Notes: generated from the sequence alone by a model not told the origin. Counted from the first letter of the stretch, positions 1 through 11,532 are shown. The stretch is 64,000 nt of DNA from Chlamydomonas reinhardtii (GCF_000002595.2 NC_057011.1:1993437-2057436), one strand, 5' to 3'. Made by a program: numbers and translations.

Positions 1-386
1 GCGCAGGGTCAGCAGCACCGGCGGACCAGCGGCCTTGGCAGGGCCGCCGGCGCCGCCCGCCGCCGCCGTCACGCGCTTCTCCGTGATCTTGATCTTGGCT
101 TCCGCCACCTGCCGCAGAGCCTGTGGGGTGGGCAGGGCGTGTGTGTCGGTGGTGCGTATTGCGGGTTGCGGGTTACGAGAACCAAACCCAAGGTGCGTAG
201 TGGGCTGTTGGGTGCGGGGTGCGTCGTGACGTATGGCGTACGTATGGGTTTTTGTTCGTCTGCTGAATACCCCTCACCTCGCCGCCCCGGCCCCCCCCCG
301 CCCCTTAGCACTCCCTGGCGCGGCCCTCGCCAGCCCTACATAACCACCACGGCCACAACCACTAGCACACCCACAACCACTGCCGC

Positions 387-431
<45 letters not shown>

Positions 432-809
432 GCACGCCGCGCTAACATGTTCCTTTGCTCTTGCTCGTGACACTCCCCTGCTGCCGCGCTGTGCTCTATG
501 TTTTCTTATTCGCTCATAGGTGAGCATTTCATCAAGGATCGGGCGGGAGCTGGGCCAGCAGTAGCGACGCGGAGCTAGGAGTAGTAGGATTGCCTGGGCC
601 TCACGGTACCGTGAGCACATGCATGGGTTTGCACCCTTGAGAGCGTGTGGACACTACTCCACCTCGAGGTTAGAGTAGCGGGGGTTGCGCGATTTACGGT
701 TGGTAAGACCGGCGCCTCACAGCAGTATGCCAGGTTACTTCAGGTAACATCCCTAAACCGTCGCTGTGCTGCATTGCATACACTGTCTTTGCGCAATGCT
801 TTCCTTGTG

Positions 810-847
<38 letters not shown>

Positions 848-1243
848 CGTTTTTTTTTCTAACACACACACACACACGCACGCGCGCACCTCCAGCTGCA
901 TGGGCGGCACGCGGCGGATGAACGTGGCCCTCCGGATCTTGTAGGTGACCAGGTCGGTCAGGCACAGGATGGAGGCGGTGCGCTTGCGCACATTGGCCAG
1001 CACCGTCATGTCGCCCACGATGTTGCCGGGGCCGATCAGGCACACCTGCAGCGGGGGAGGGGGAGGGTGTTACATTCATACTCATGATAGATCAAGCAGT
1101 GAAGCCGCAGGACGGCGGGAGGGCGGGGTAGGGCGGGAGCGCGGGGTCTTCGGTTGGGTCCACGGCCTCCTCCCTCCCATTATATCCTCAATTGTACTGC
1201 CTTCGTGGCATGGTGGAAACAACGCTCCCCCCCGCACACACAA

Positions 1244-1303
<60 letters not shown>

Positions 1304-1351
1304 ACACAGACACACACTCCCCCTGGGCGGGCTTCGTTTTGTTGTTTCCTC

Positions 1352-1450
<99 letters not shown>

Positions 1451-1950
1451 TCCCCCCCTCCCTCCCCTCCCCCACCTGCATGGCCTTCTTGGGGTCGGCC
1501 TCCGCCAGCCCGCTGCCCTCGGGCCGGAACTTGGGGTCCACCAGCACGCTGCACTGGCCCGCCGCGATGGCGAACATGGAGTCGGCGCGCTCGCCCTGCC
1601 GCACCAGGTAGTCCTTGGCGCGCAGCTCCTGAGGGGAGGGGGAAGAGGAGGAGGAGGTAGGAGGAGGGGCAGGGGGAGAGATTGGGTGACGGAATGGTGG
1701 ATGAGGACTGGTGTGGCTTGTCAAGCGTGTGTCAGCTGTGGTTGTAAACACACCATCCCCAAGCCTGACTCGTGCCAACTTCCAGTCAGTGACTTGGCGT
1801 GTCCTGAGCCGCCCCTTCTCCCTTGGTTGCAGATGGTGTAAACACCGCTTGGCATTCTATTGCTGAACTCGCCATTCTTGCGCCCCCCCCCCCCCCCTTG
1901 ATGCTCCGCAAGATGGTTTAGCGTCTACCACTTCCTTACTTGTCATGAGT

Positions 1951-2017
<67 letters not shown>

Positions 2018-2186
2018 ACAGACACACACACAGACACACACACATACACACACACGCCGCTGCCGCCACTCACCACCTGTCCGAAGCAGGGCGCCAGCTT
2101 GCGCAGGGTCTCTTCGGGCAGTGTGCGGAACACCTCGAGCCGACCCAGGAACTCCACCTGAACGTACACACACGCATACACACTCA

Positions 2187-2245
<59 letters not shown>

Positions 2246-2540
2246 ATGTGTGTTCAAGATTGTGTGGGCATGGCACGTGCGCGGTTGCCGTGTGGCCAGC
2301 GGTGTTGCGATGGGGCGTGCGTCCCACACAGAACCAACCCACCCACACAGGCCCCACACAACCCCTCCTGTCTTGCGCCAACCCCATCCCCATGCCCACG
2401 CAGACATCCCTGCCCCCACCCAACCCCCCCCCCAACCGCCCCCCCCCCCGAAGTTACTTCGTAACCTTAATGCGTGTGACCCCCCACCCACCCACCCACC
2501 CACCCCACACACACACACGAAGCCTACTCAACACACATAT

Positions 2541-2572
<32 letters not shown>

Positions 2573-4576
2573 GCACACACACACACACGGTAGGTATCCG
2601 GAAGTAACTCCGGCGCGCCGTCTGGGCGGGCTTCGTTTTGTTGTTTTCTTTTCAACACACACACACACACACCTTCAACTCCAACCCCATCCCCAACCCC
2701 ATCCCACACCCCCTCCGCTAGCCTGGCCTGGTCTAGTTCGGGCTGACACTTACAACCCCCCCCCAAGCCCCCCTGGCCCGCCCCACCTTGTCCTCGAAGT
2801 CTGGCTGGTGCAGGTGCTGCAGATGCTTGCGGTACAGCTCCGGCCCCACCCGCAGCAGGATGGCGCTGGCCTCCGGGCCCGCCTCCGCGCGGTGCGCCCG
2901 CCGGCTGCCCGACAGCAGGTCCTCCTCCCCAAACGACTCGTTGCGACCCAGCCGGTCCACAACGCCGTCATCTGCGGAGATGAGGAAGGGGAAGATGAAG
3001 AGGAAGAGGAAGGGGAAGAGGAAGGGGATGAGGAAGGGGAAAAAAGAGCGTGTTGGATGCGGGGCCGCGGCCGTCTCGCAAAGGCTTGCTGTTACCATAA
3101 GCCGCTGTCCCAGCGCGTTCCCACAGCGGCACGCCGCTCGAGTTGCCCCTCGCCCCCACCATGCCACCCAGCGCGTGCTCAACTCACCACCCCCAAACCC
3201 CAAAGCCCAACCCCACGCCCCCAACCCCACAACCCCAGTCCCCAGCCCCCCCCCCCCCCCACACACACACACACACACACACACTCCACGCCGCAACACC
3301 CCACGCCCACGCACCGTCCTCCGCCTCCTCCCGGTCCTTGACGTCGTACAGTATGACGCGGCCGTCCACCACCACATAGAAGCCGTCGGAGGGGTCGTTC
3401 AGGCGGTACACCGTGCAGTTGCGCGGCACCTCCAGGACCTGAAGGTTTGGAGGAGGGATTACATTCATGATTAGTTAAGGAAGTGGTAGACGGTAGACCA
3501 TCTTGCGGAACATGAAGCGTTACCGACGATGTCGAGGGAGGGGGAGGAGGGAGGGAGGAAGGGGAGGAGGCAGGGAGGAAGGGAAATAGGGCAGAGGGAA
3601 GCGGGAGGTGGGAGGAGGGAGGAGGGCGACAGGATGGACAAGTGGAGGGAGGAGTGTGTGGAGTGTGGCAGGAGGGGGCTCTGGCTGCAGAGCTCTGGCC
3701 GCAGGGCTCGGTGGCAGCGGGTGATGCCCCCGCGCGCACATACACCAGTCTCTGGCCATGTGGCGTCCCCAATGGCACTGCCCAGGAGGCAAGACGCTAC
3801 CTAGCTAGCAAAGGCAACGTGCCAGGCTGAAGCAGCCGCTTGGACTGCCGTCTGCCGCGGCGGCGCCCCCCTGCCAGTGCATCCTGTACCGCTTTTACAA
3901 GTATCCTTGCACTCCCCAAGAGACCAAGGAAAAGCTAGGCAGCAAGGCGAAGGCTGCCGTGTGGCACGCACCTGGACAACCATGCTGAGGGCGTGGATGG
4001 CGGTGGGGCCGGCGGCGGCGGTGCGGGGGGCTGAGGCCAGGAACACGGCCAGTCTGTTGTTCTGCAGCGGCAGAGGGTTTGTGTGTGATATTATGTGGTG
4101 TAATGCGGTGTAAAGGCGGAAGTAGAGGTCGGCCCAAGGACCGGCGGCTTGCGTCAGGGCCGCGGCTTGTGTGTCTGTGTGTGTGGAGTCCGACACGCCG
4201 GGACCCTTGCACCCGACCCCAGAGTCCGTTCCCACAGCAGGGGCGCTAAGCTGTGACCCATGACGATCGACCTCGGGCTCGTGGCAATGTCTCAGGCAAT
4301 GCTGCTGACCGCAAAGCCCTTCTGGTGTTTTAAGTAACCGCCGAAACCCCGATGGCTAGTCGGCACATGTGCATGAGGTCTGGCCCGCACCTGCGCCACT
4401 GAACGCCTTGCTGCAGGAATCCCAGCCAAGTACTGAAACTCAGCTCGCTGTGCAGCGGCAGCAGCGGCAGCCCTTTGCGCGGCCGCTTGTGCGGCCGCTT
4501 TATCTTGTTGCGCGCTAATTGCATCTGAATTTGCTGTGGCTGCCAATAAAGCAGCCTGCTCCTTTGCAGTCGGCAT
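1..4576 (-). CDS. Cyclic-nucleotide-binding domain protein, 3' part outside window
   Basis: Eight exons in transcript order: 4391-4576, 3972-4061, 3315-3438, 2787-2971, 2074-2157, 1476-1628, 890-1045, 1-120; the frame stays open across all junctions and runs past base 1. About 366 residues are visible. An Ala-rich helical N-terminus (start [11 protein letters not shown], the first ATG of the open frame) leads into a cNMP-binding beta-roll ([15 protein letters not shown]), then a helix typical of a second roll ([16 protein letters not shown]), [17 protein letters not shown], and [18 protein letters not shown], followed by a basic Ala/Gly segment. I see no membrane segments in this part, so a soluble cNMP-binding or PKA-R-like protein fits better than a channel, but the missing 3' part could change that. 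The two rolls are diverged and ligand binding is not certain. The introns are loaded with (CA)n tracts. Confidence 0.8.
1353..1449. repeat. (CA)n tract in an intron
   Basis: Nearly pure (CA) of about 48 units in the intron between exons 1476-1628 and 890-1045. In the sense of the gene it is (GT)n lying directly after the splice donor. A second (CA) tract lies at 1242-1299 in the same intron. Confidence 0.95.
1954..2056. repeat. (CA)n tract with CAGA interruptions
   Basis: Intronic (CA)n, sense (GT)n, beginning about 17 bases after the donor of exon 2074-2157. Confidence 0.95.
2187..2241. repeat. (AG)n tract
   Basis: Pure AG repeat. In the sense of the minus-strand gene it is (CT)n, close upstream of the acceptor at 2158, where it could serve as a polypyrimidine tract. 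Confidence 0.95.
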
Positions 4577-5591
4577 CCTTGGCGACTAAATTCCGCTTTC
4601 AGCTTTGTTGAGGAAAGCAGAATCGCCCTAGCTTGTCAAACGGGTCATCAGGCCCAGCGTCGACTACAATTATATCAAAGTATGCGTTTGCATTGCTTGA
4701 AGGCGCTTATGCGCTTTCGTGCTGTTACACAAACTTGGAAGAACTCGGACCAAGTTTGGCCTAACCGCATTCTAAGGAACCAACGCTTTATGATGCTACG
4801 TAATAAGTAATTCAGTGTAGATGGTTCACAATAGGCACCATGAATGGAGTTAAACTTCATGTTCAGACCGCGTCATCGCGGCACGCGTACTGCCGCAGAT
4901 TGGCACCCCTGCCGCCCCTCGGCCACGGCTGGCCGCGGGCCCTCCGCCGTGCATGTCTTGCGCTGCGGCCAGCCCCCACCGCTATTAGCTGAGAGACTTG
5001 CACCAAACAATCGTTGTGATTGCGTGCTGGCCCTGCTCCAGCATCCGGCCATCGGCACGTGGCGTGAGTCCGCTTCGACAACACTTTCTTGCTGCTTGCC
5101 AGCCTAGAGCACTCGGCGGCGTCTTGTATTTGCATTCACACTAGCTTACATTTCTCATAAGGGTGCCGAGAGGCGGCCAATGTGCCAAATGCCTGGCCGC
5201 CCTCCGAGGATGGCGCACTCTGCGATACGAGCCCCCGATCGTCAACCGTGTTCTACAAGGACCCGGGGCCCCTAGGCCACGCGCGGCCTTGAAACCTGAA
5301 AAATGTCCGAGCCCGGACGGCAATCTTCTCGTCAGGTACTCATCAGGCCTGCAGGCTTGTCGGTCCCCGTTGTGGGCACGCTTGATCTTGCGCAACTATC
5401 ACCCCTGTGACGTCCCCCTAGAAAGACGGAAAGCGGACGGAATTGGGGCCCGACAGGCGTCTCGTCAGGCACTTTGCCTACCAACTCACCGCAGGCGACT
5501 GCCCCATGCCCACACCTATCTTACCCTGCAGCCTGCAACTGCTGCACCTGTTAATGCAACATTGCTACTGCCACTGCTTCTCCCGCTGCAT
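4577..5591. other. Intergenic: 5' flank of the cNMP gene and 3' flank of the MYND gene
   Basis: No supportable gene. A TTACA (minus-strand TGTAA) poly(A) signal at 5146-5150 may end the MYND gene transcript, about 440 bases after its stop. The rest is unassigned. Confidence 0.5.
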
Positions 5592-6446
5592 CTACATCGT
5601 CTGCTGCTGCTTGCGCAGCTTCCCGCAAGCGGCCTTGTGGTTGGGCCAGTGCGCAGTCTGGCAGGCCTCACTGCAGTAGTACGCCGACTTGCAGCCGCCA
5701 CACTTCTTCAGCGGCTTGCCATCTGCAGGGCCGCAGGGACGCCGGGTCAGGGGCGGGAACGTTAGCAAAAGGCAGCGGGGTGGGAATGTCGAATGAGCAC
5801 AGCTGCATCGGTAGATCTCAGCGAATGGTTGGGGTGTCGAGCTAGGCTTGGCCAGCTAGCAATCCGGAATGGAGGGTGGGTCAACCGGGCGAGGCTCGGA
5901 GGCTGCAGCCTGAACGCAACCCCATAACCCATAACAGACACCAGTTTAAGAACCGCACCGCTTCCATGTCCCATCCGCCGGTTCCGCCACCACTGCTCGC
6001 ATCTCCGCGCGCACCTGACTGCTCCTCGCTGAGGCAGACCTCGCACTCCCTCACCGCCTTGCTCGTGCTCGAAACCGCCGCCGAGCGCGCAGCTGCCACG
6101 CCCGCAGCCGCCGAGCGTGCGGCAGCAGCAGTGGCAACAGCAGCGGCAGCGGCAGCGGCAGCAGCAGCGGCAAAACCGGTGGCCGGCTTGCCACCTGGGC
6201 TCGAGGCAGCAGAGGCAGATTCCCAGTCCGAGCCCGGGCCCGAGCCCCCGTCTGCCCCCACTCCCCCAGTGCTACTGCCACCACTGCCGGCGCTGCTGTC
6301 CCTGCTCGTGTTGCTGCTGCCGCCAGCGCCATTGCTGCTGCCACCGGCGGCACTGCTGTTCCTGCCGCCGCCGAAGCCGCCGAAGCCGCCGAAGCCGCCG
6401 AAGCCGCCGAAGCCGCCGAAGCCGCTGGCAGAGCTGTGCCCGGTTT

Positions 6447-6488
<42 letters not shown>

Positions 6489-6849
6489 GGCTATTGTATG
6501 CTGAGCCGTAGGGCGCCATGAGCCTCCGCATGTCTTCCGCCAATGCCATCACCAGGGCCACGTGTGTCGCGTCCGTACTGTTGCCCAGCGTGGTCCGGAT
6601 GGCGTGCTGCGTGGCGGCCTCATTCAGGTCGTCGAACCAGGCCCCAAGGGTTGCGTCGTCGAAGGAGGTGGGGGGAGGGTGGCGGCTCGACTCGCCGTGA
6701 GCGGTACCAGCGCCTGCGGCGCCGCTGGCGCCATTGCCACTGCCGCCACCGCCACTGCCATTGCTGCCACGGCGGTTGCGGGTGCTGTTAACGAAGTGCT
6801 TGCGAGTGAATGCGAATGCAAGACGCCGTCGCGAGCTCCAGGCTAGCAA
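5592..6849 (-). CDS. MYND-type zinc finger protein with Gly/Phe and poly-Pro linkers
   Basis: Two exons, 6015-6849 and 5592-5722, joined through a split Asp codon, giving 321 residues from the ATG at 6849. Residues about 55-115 form a helical segment (SFDDATLGAWFDDLN, DATHVALVMALAEDMRRL). Then come a poly-Pro run, a GGF-repeat tract, Ser/Gly-rich sequence and poly-Ala. The C-terminus is a full MYND finger: CEVCLSEEQ in exon 1, then CGGCKSAYYC, EACQTAHW and NHKAAC in exon 2, ending LRKQQQTM. MYND fingers usually bind proline-rich partners. The start is uncertain: the first ~20 codons lie inside a 593-bp repeat, and the repeat edge at 6785 abuts a possible splice acceptor, so the original 5' exons may have been replaced. 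A related MYND tail closes the gene at 58830-61320. Confidence 0.75.
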
Positions 6850-7377
6850 TAAACATCACGAAAGAAGTTAGTGTCAGCGGCAATGCGGTTACTTGTTACC
6901 TTCGAGACGAGACACCGGTGCGCGCTCCACGCTGCTCCGCATTCGGCACGCCAAACGGAGTCCGAGTGTCGTGGAGACTGCTGCCGCTTGCAGGGGCGGA
7001 CGCGTTCCAGCTCGCAACTAGGCTGCTGCCATTCGCCGCGACAACGCGAAACCCACAAAATGCACCCACCTGGAACGGAGCCAGGCATCCGCGGGCGCCC
7101 ATGGAGCATATGCGTGGGCAAGCGGAAAGAAACGGGAGAAGAAAGAAGCGGCGTGGCGGATGTCAGTAGCCGATGCCGGGCAAAGCTGCCGAGCAAGTGA
7201 AGCAGGGTGGCTGCCTAGCTGGGGCCGGGCTGATTAGAGGGCTGAACGGCGGCTGCACCGGGCGAGCTGTACTGGTAGTATGTACTGGCGCCGGCCAAGC
7301 GTGGTAAGTATGGGCGCCGCTGCATGGATCCCGCCCCCATGTGCCGCGGCGAGGCTGGCGACGATGCAGTGGCGTAC
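6785..7377 (+). repeat. 593-bp direct repeat, copy 1
   Basis: Identical as far as I can compare to 7807-8399, offset 1022 bases. Translations of all frames match between copies. It contains the 5' end of the neighbouring minus-strand MYND gene. Confidence 0.9.
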
Positions 7378-7806
7378 AGCTGACAGCTGAGACGGACGGG
7401 CGCGGACCGCTGTGCGGTTCCCCACACCCGTCCAGGGACCGGCCCACGCACGGTGCAGCGGGGCCGGCCGGGTGGGGGAACCGTGCTGACAGCTGAGTGG
7501 GCGGCGGGCGGAGGGCTGGCCGAGCTCGGTGCGTGTCCACGGCATGTACCCGAAACCGCTGAAAAGCCAAACCAAGAAACAAATTCTCCAGAACCAAATA
7601 ACCAAGGTGTAAGACGACGACGACCCGTCCGCGCAGTGCTGCAATCGCGTGCATGCGGCCGCGTGAATGCTCAGGCTGCACCCGCAAGCGGGAGGCTCGC
7701 CAGTTCCAAACGCTCGAGGGCGGAACCTCGAGTGGGTCCCTGCCACTGGGCAACAGATACCGGCGTGAACTTGCCGGGGCCCAGGGGCGATTATCCCTGA
7801 TACGCC
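7378..7806. other. 429-bp unique segment between the two 593-bp repeats
   Basis: No recognisable coding domain. It is more AT-rich in the middle (about 7560-7610). I see no primer-binding site or polypurine tract next to the repeats. Confidence 0.5.
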
Positions 7807-8399
7807 CTGTTAACGAAGTGCTTGCGAGTGAATGCGAATGCAAGACGCCGTCGCGAGCTCCAGGCTAGCAATAAACATCACGAAAGAAGTTAGTGTCAGC
7901 GGCAATGCGGTTACTTGTTACCTTCGAGACGAGACACCGGTGCGCGCTCCACGCTGCTCCGCATTCGGCACGCCAAACGGAGTCCGAGTGTCGTGGAGAC
8001 TGCTGCCGCTTGCAGGGGCGGACGCGTTCCAGCTCGCAACTAGGCTGCTGCCATTCGCCGCGACAACGCGAAACCCACAAAATGCACCCACCTGGAACGG
8101 AGCCAGGCATCCGCGGGCGCCCATGGAGCATATGCGTGGGCAAGCGGAAAGAAACGGGAGAAGAAAGAAGCGGCGTGGCGGATGTCAGTAGCCGATGCCG
8201 GGCAAAGCTGCCGAGCAAGTGAAGCAGGGTGGCTGCCTAGCTGGGGCCGGGCTGATTAGAGGGCTGAACGGCGGCTGCACCGGGCGAGCTGTACTGGTAG
8301 TATGTACTGGCGCCGGCCAAGCGTGGTAAGTATGGGCGCCGCTGCATGGATCCCGCCCCCATGTGCCGCGGCGAGGCTGGCGACGATGCAGTGGCGTAC
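7807..8399 (+). repeat. 593-bp direct repeat, copy 2
   Basis: Second copy of 6785-7377. Flanks differ on both sides, so the arrangement is either 1.58 tandem copies of a 1022-bp unit or two terminal repeats around a 429-bp core. Confidence 0.9.
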
Positions 8400-9274
8400 T
8401 TCTGCTGCTGGTGGGCTTGGACGCGCCCGGGTCGCCTCGACCCGCTGATGGAGCCATGGAGCCGGCCGGGCGCTGCGGCATTTTAGTTTGTTGTTGCGCG
8501 TCCACATGTGAGGAAGTGTTTCAGGCGAAGCGTCAATGAACGTAGGGCTCTGGTGCACGGAGCGCAGCACGACACGTTTTGGCGGGAAAGTGCGCCGAGT
8601 GCCCGAGAGCCGCGAGGAGACCCGGGTCCTCGCCGCTCCAGAGCTGCCGCTGCTCCTCACCTTCGTGCTTGGTGCCGTCGGAGCTCCCGAGTTTGGCATG
8701 TCAACAAAGGGCTAAGACAAAGGGAGCGATACTGGCGGCCTGGCTAGAGCGCGCTGGAGCAGGCTGGAGTAGCAGAGCGCTGGCGTTTAACTGGCAGTTG
8801 CTTTCTAGAGACGCTCAGGGCTATAAATTAGGAACTGGGAGCGCTGTCGCCGGGCGCTTGTGGTGCTGCGCCTGGTACATAAATCGCCTGGTGCTAATCT
8901 TCGCTGCATGCAGCATACCGTACCCCCTCGCTTCATATTCCCGCCCCCGGCCCACCCGGCATCAAGCAAGACATATGCATCAAAGGCTCATTCACCAAGA
9001 CCTTCCATCAGTTTCGCGCTGCTACGTCTTCCACTGCCTGTATCGGAGCACTGCTCAGGTGCAGCCGCGGCAGCGTGGCCAGCGCCACAATTGCCTACCT
9101 GCCTACAAGATCACGCTACAAGACCCTCTTTACTCCATCAACAAATTCACTAACGCACTGCAATATAAGCCAGAGCCAGCCCATGCGGGCGGCTTAGAAA
9201 CATGTCCTCAATTCCCTGCGTCTTTCGCCTGCAAACATGACCACCGCCTGCAGCCAACCATCCCCCATCCTACC
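8400..9274. other. Intergenic, downstream of MGMT
   Basis: Open frames here have no recognisable domain. No TTACA signal was seen close to the MGMT stop, so that transcript end is unresolved. Confidence 0.4.
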
Positions 9275-10733
9275 CTACACCTGCACCCGCTTCTTCTTGC
9301 GCCCCTGCACGCCGCCTGCCCCCGCGCCCACATCCTTATCCGTCTGCCCAACCGGGTCGCTCGCTCCCGCTCCAGCAGCAGCGGGAGCAGCCGCCTCCAC
9401 CACCGACGCCCGCCCCGCCTTGTGCACTGCTGGCTGTCGCTGCCCCTGCTGCAGCCCCTGCAGCTCCTCTGGCCCCACCACGTACTGCTTCAGCACCCGC
9501 CAGGTGCCCTCTGCCGCGCCGCCGGCGTCCTCGAAGCTCACGCCCTCCCCCTCCAGCAGCCGCCGCTTGCGCTGGACCTTAGGGTCCGAAATGCCCTACG
9601 ATTGAGGTGGACGAGGAGCACACATGCGGATTGAGGCGGTCCGTCATAGCGGAGGTGTCACGGACTCGCGGTGTGTAAGGGCGGCTTGCAGCAAGGGAGC
9701 CACGGTGCGTGAGACACCCCGGAGCCCGCACCGCCTTCCCACGGCCCCGGGTGCCAGCCTGCTTGCCCCCTGCCTTCCCCAAGCCAAACCGCTGGCCCAT
9801 CTTTTGTGCCCATCGTTTCAACCCCGCCCCGACCCCCATCGCGCCAACCAACCTCTCTTCGCCCCGCCCCTCCTCCACCCAGCCTCCGCAGCCCCCAGTG
9901 CACCACCCACTCACCCAGCCGCCTGAGAAGCCGCCGATGTTCAGGTCCGCTGCCACCACTCGGTGACAGGGCACCACAGGGCAAAAGGGGTTGCGGCGCA
10001 GAGCCTGCGATGTGGCGAGGGTGTGGGAGAGGTAGAGGCATGGTCGGCAGGGCGCTTGTAACATTGCTGCACACGTGCTTGCTCAGGTGCACCTGTGCAT
10101 GGGGTCTAGGTCAGGCATGGCGTGACTTCTGCCTGGCTGCTTCATCAACACAACCATCCATGCACAGGCACACGGCTACACCCTACAGAGGAGAGGACTG
10201 AGTGCCACACGCACGCAGATGCCCATAACATTTCCCGTCTCCAGCGCCTCTTACGTTCTGTTCCCGCCGCCTCGCCTCCATTCCCTCTCATTCCTCGACC
10301 CTATCCTCAGCACCCAGGCTCAGAACCCTGGCTGGGCCAAGCCCCCAGCCAGCCAAACGCTGCTGTCCCCGCTGCACTCGTCCCCGACGCCTTCACTGCG
10401 CACCTGCCCGACTGCCCGTGGCGCGCTCTCAAGAACGATGGCCATGGCTCCGTACGTGCTGACCTTTCCCTTAGGAATGCACTTGCAGAGCTGCGGCGAA
10501 GGGCACGCGAAACACAATGAGCGGCATGATTTCGCCAAACCTGCCAGCATTCCTGCATGCGCCTGCGTACTCACCTCATACAGCCTGTTCTCAAACGCTG
10601 TCGGCGGGCGGTTGGGCTTATCGGACGCTGTCAGCGCTGTGTCTCCTGCTGCATCGCCAGCTTGCGGAGCCTTTGCGGGCGTCCGCTGAGGCCGAGGGGC
10701 GGGGCCGGCGTTCTCCTGCTTTCGCTTTGGCAT
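9275..10733 (-). CDS. MGMT: Methylated-DNA-protein-cysteine methyltransferase (O6-alkylguanine repair)
   Basis: Four exons, 10575-10733, 10404-10490, 9915-10004 and 9275-9595, all phase 0, 218 residues. The protein moves an alkyl group from O6-alkylguanine in DNA to its own cysteine. Seen in order: a disordered basic N-terminus (MPKRKQENAG), the start of the helix-turn-helix fold (FENRLYE), IPKGKVSTYGAMA, the joined AVGQALRRNPF, and the active-site motif VVPCHRVVAADLNIGGFSGG. The acceptor is Cys95 in PCHRV, so this is the methyltransferase and not the PWHR alkyltransferase-like form. The N-terminal RNase-H-like domain of bacterial Ada/Ogt is missing, as in short eukaryotic forms. The tail of about 75 residues is Ala/Gly-rich and ends in GRKKKRVQV, a possible nuclear signal. 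The ATG lies only 22 bases after the stop of the upstream miniprotein gene. Confidence 0.9.
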
Positions 10734-10755
10734 CTTGTTCTTAATCTAGGGCAAT

Positions 10756-10908
10756 TTAGTGCTTAGCAGCGGTCTTGCCCTCCTTCTCGAGGTCGGACTT
10801 CACGCGCACGTAGATGCTCTCACGGTTATACCACCAAATAGAAATGCCGCTAGCAACAGCCACGCCGCACAGCAGGCCGGTGTTGTAGTAGCGGGAGAAG
10901 ACGGGCAT
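10756..10908 (-). CDS. 50-residue single-span membrane miniprotein (upstream cistron)
   Basis: Uninterrupted 51-codon frame, MPVFSRYYNTGLLCGVAVAS..., ending KTAAKH. Residues about 10-26 form one hydrophobic segment flanked by WWYNRES, and the C-terminus is charged and helical (VKSDLEKEGK). The pattern resembles small inner-membrane subunits of mitochondrial complexes, but I do not recognise the family. The TAA is followed after 22 bases by the ATG of MGMT. No other ATG in any frame occurs between the two start codons, a span of 175 bases, which suits leaky scanning on a dicistronic mRNA as described for green algae. The frame is too short to be called by length alone. Codon use looks coding and the start context is AGG-ATG. 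Confidence 0.65.
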   Translation of the reverse strand: MPVFSRYYNTGLLCGVAVASGISIWWYNRESIYVRVKSDLEKEGKTAAKH

Positions 10909-11377
10909 CCTTCAGTGGGGGCAGCGTATGCAGGCGCGGTCTGGCTGTTTACAAGCAACTAAGGTGCAGTTCAAAATGCGTTTATCGTAATGTGATGTAT
11001 TGCATGTATGGCTGCCAAACTTTCATGGACGCCTGCATCGGGCCCGGAGCCCTGTTCTTCTCGCGCCCCTACCTGTATTTAGACCGGAAATAAGTATTTG
11101 ATAGCAACGGTTTCCTCGAACAATCCTCGGCTGCCCAAAAGCCCTATGAGAAACAAGGGTCAACGAGCGCCCGGTCAACAACGTTTTCTTCTCTGCCGCA
11201 AACCTGGCGTCGCTGAACTCGCACCACTTGCATGCGTACCGGTGCATATAGCATGATGTGTAGGTAAACCTCTGGCCACAAAAATGGCAACGCTGAGCAT
11301 CGTGGGCGACACACGGGAGGGCCAGGAACTTGTCGCAGCTGCGGACGCTCGGAGCGTGCGCAGCTTGACAGGTACGT

Positions 11378-11444
11378 GCAGCCAGGCGCGGGGTGCGATC
11401 CATTGAACGCCATCACCCCTGCATCGCACCCCGCGCCTGGCTGC
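11378..11444. repeat. Perfect inverted repeat (22-bp arms, 23-base loop)
   Basis: Arms 11378-11399 and 11423-11444 are exact reverse complements (left arm begins GCAGCCAGGCGCGG). It lies between the divergent miniprotein/MGMT and A9-domain genes. It could fold into a stable stem or mark an inserted fold-back element. Confidence 0.9.
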
Positions 11445-11532
11445 AATGGAAGGTCAGGTGCTAGCCCCCCCAGGCGTAGCGTATGCCAGCAATTGCCACA
11501 CCTCTCAATCTTGCCTGTCTACGGTGCTGCAG

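Noticed and set aside
1082-1841. Long open frames through the (CA)n tracts coding for His-Thr or Cys-Val runs
   Set aside because: They exist only because the dinucleotide repeat lacks stops. They lie in introns of the cNMP gene and have no coding sequence outside the repeat. The same holds at 28.9, 29.8, 32.5, 36.9, 42.1 and 46.9 kb.
6785-8399. Small LTR-type element (two 593-bp repeats around a 429-bp core)
   Set aside because: The repeats do not start TG and end CA, no primer site or purine tract lies inside them, and no target-site duplication is seen. A partial tandem duplication explains the arrangement equally well.
9275-10733. Alkyltransferase-like (ATL) protein instead of MGMT
   Set aside because: The active site reads PCHRV, with the acceptor Cys present. 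ATL proteins have Trp or Ala there.
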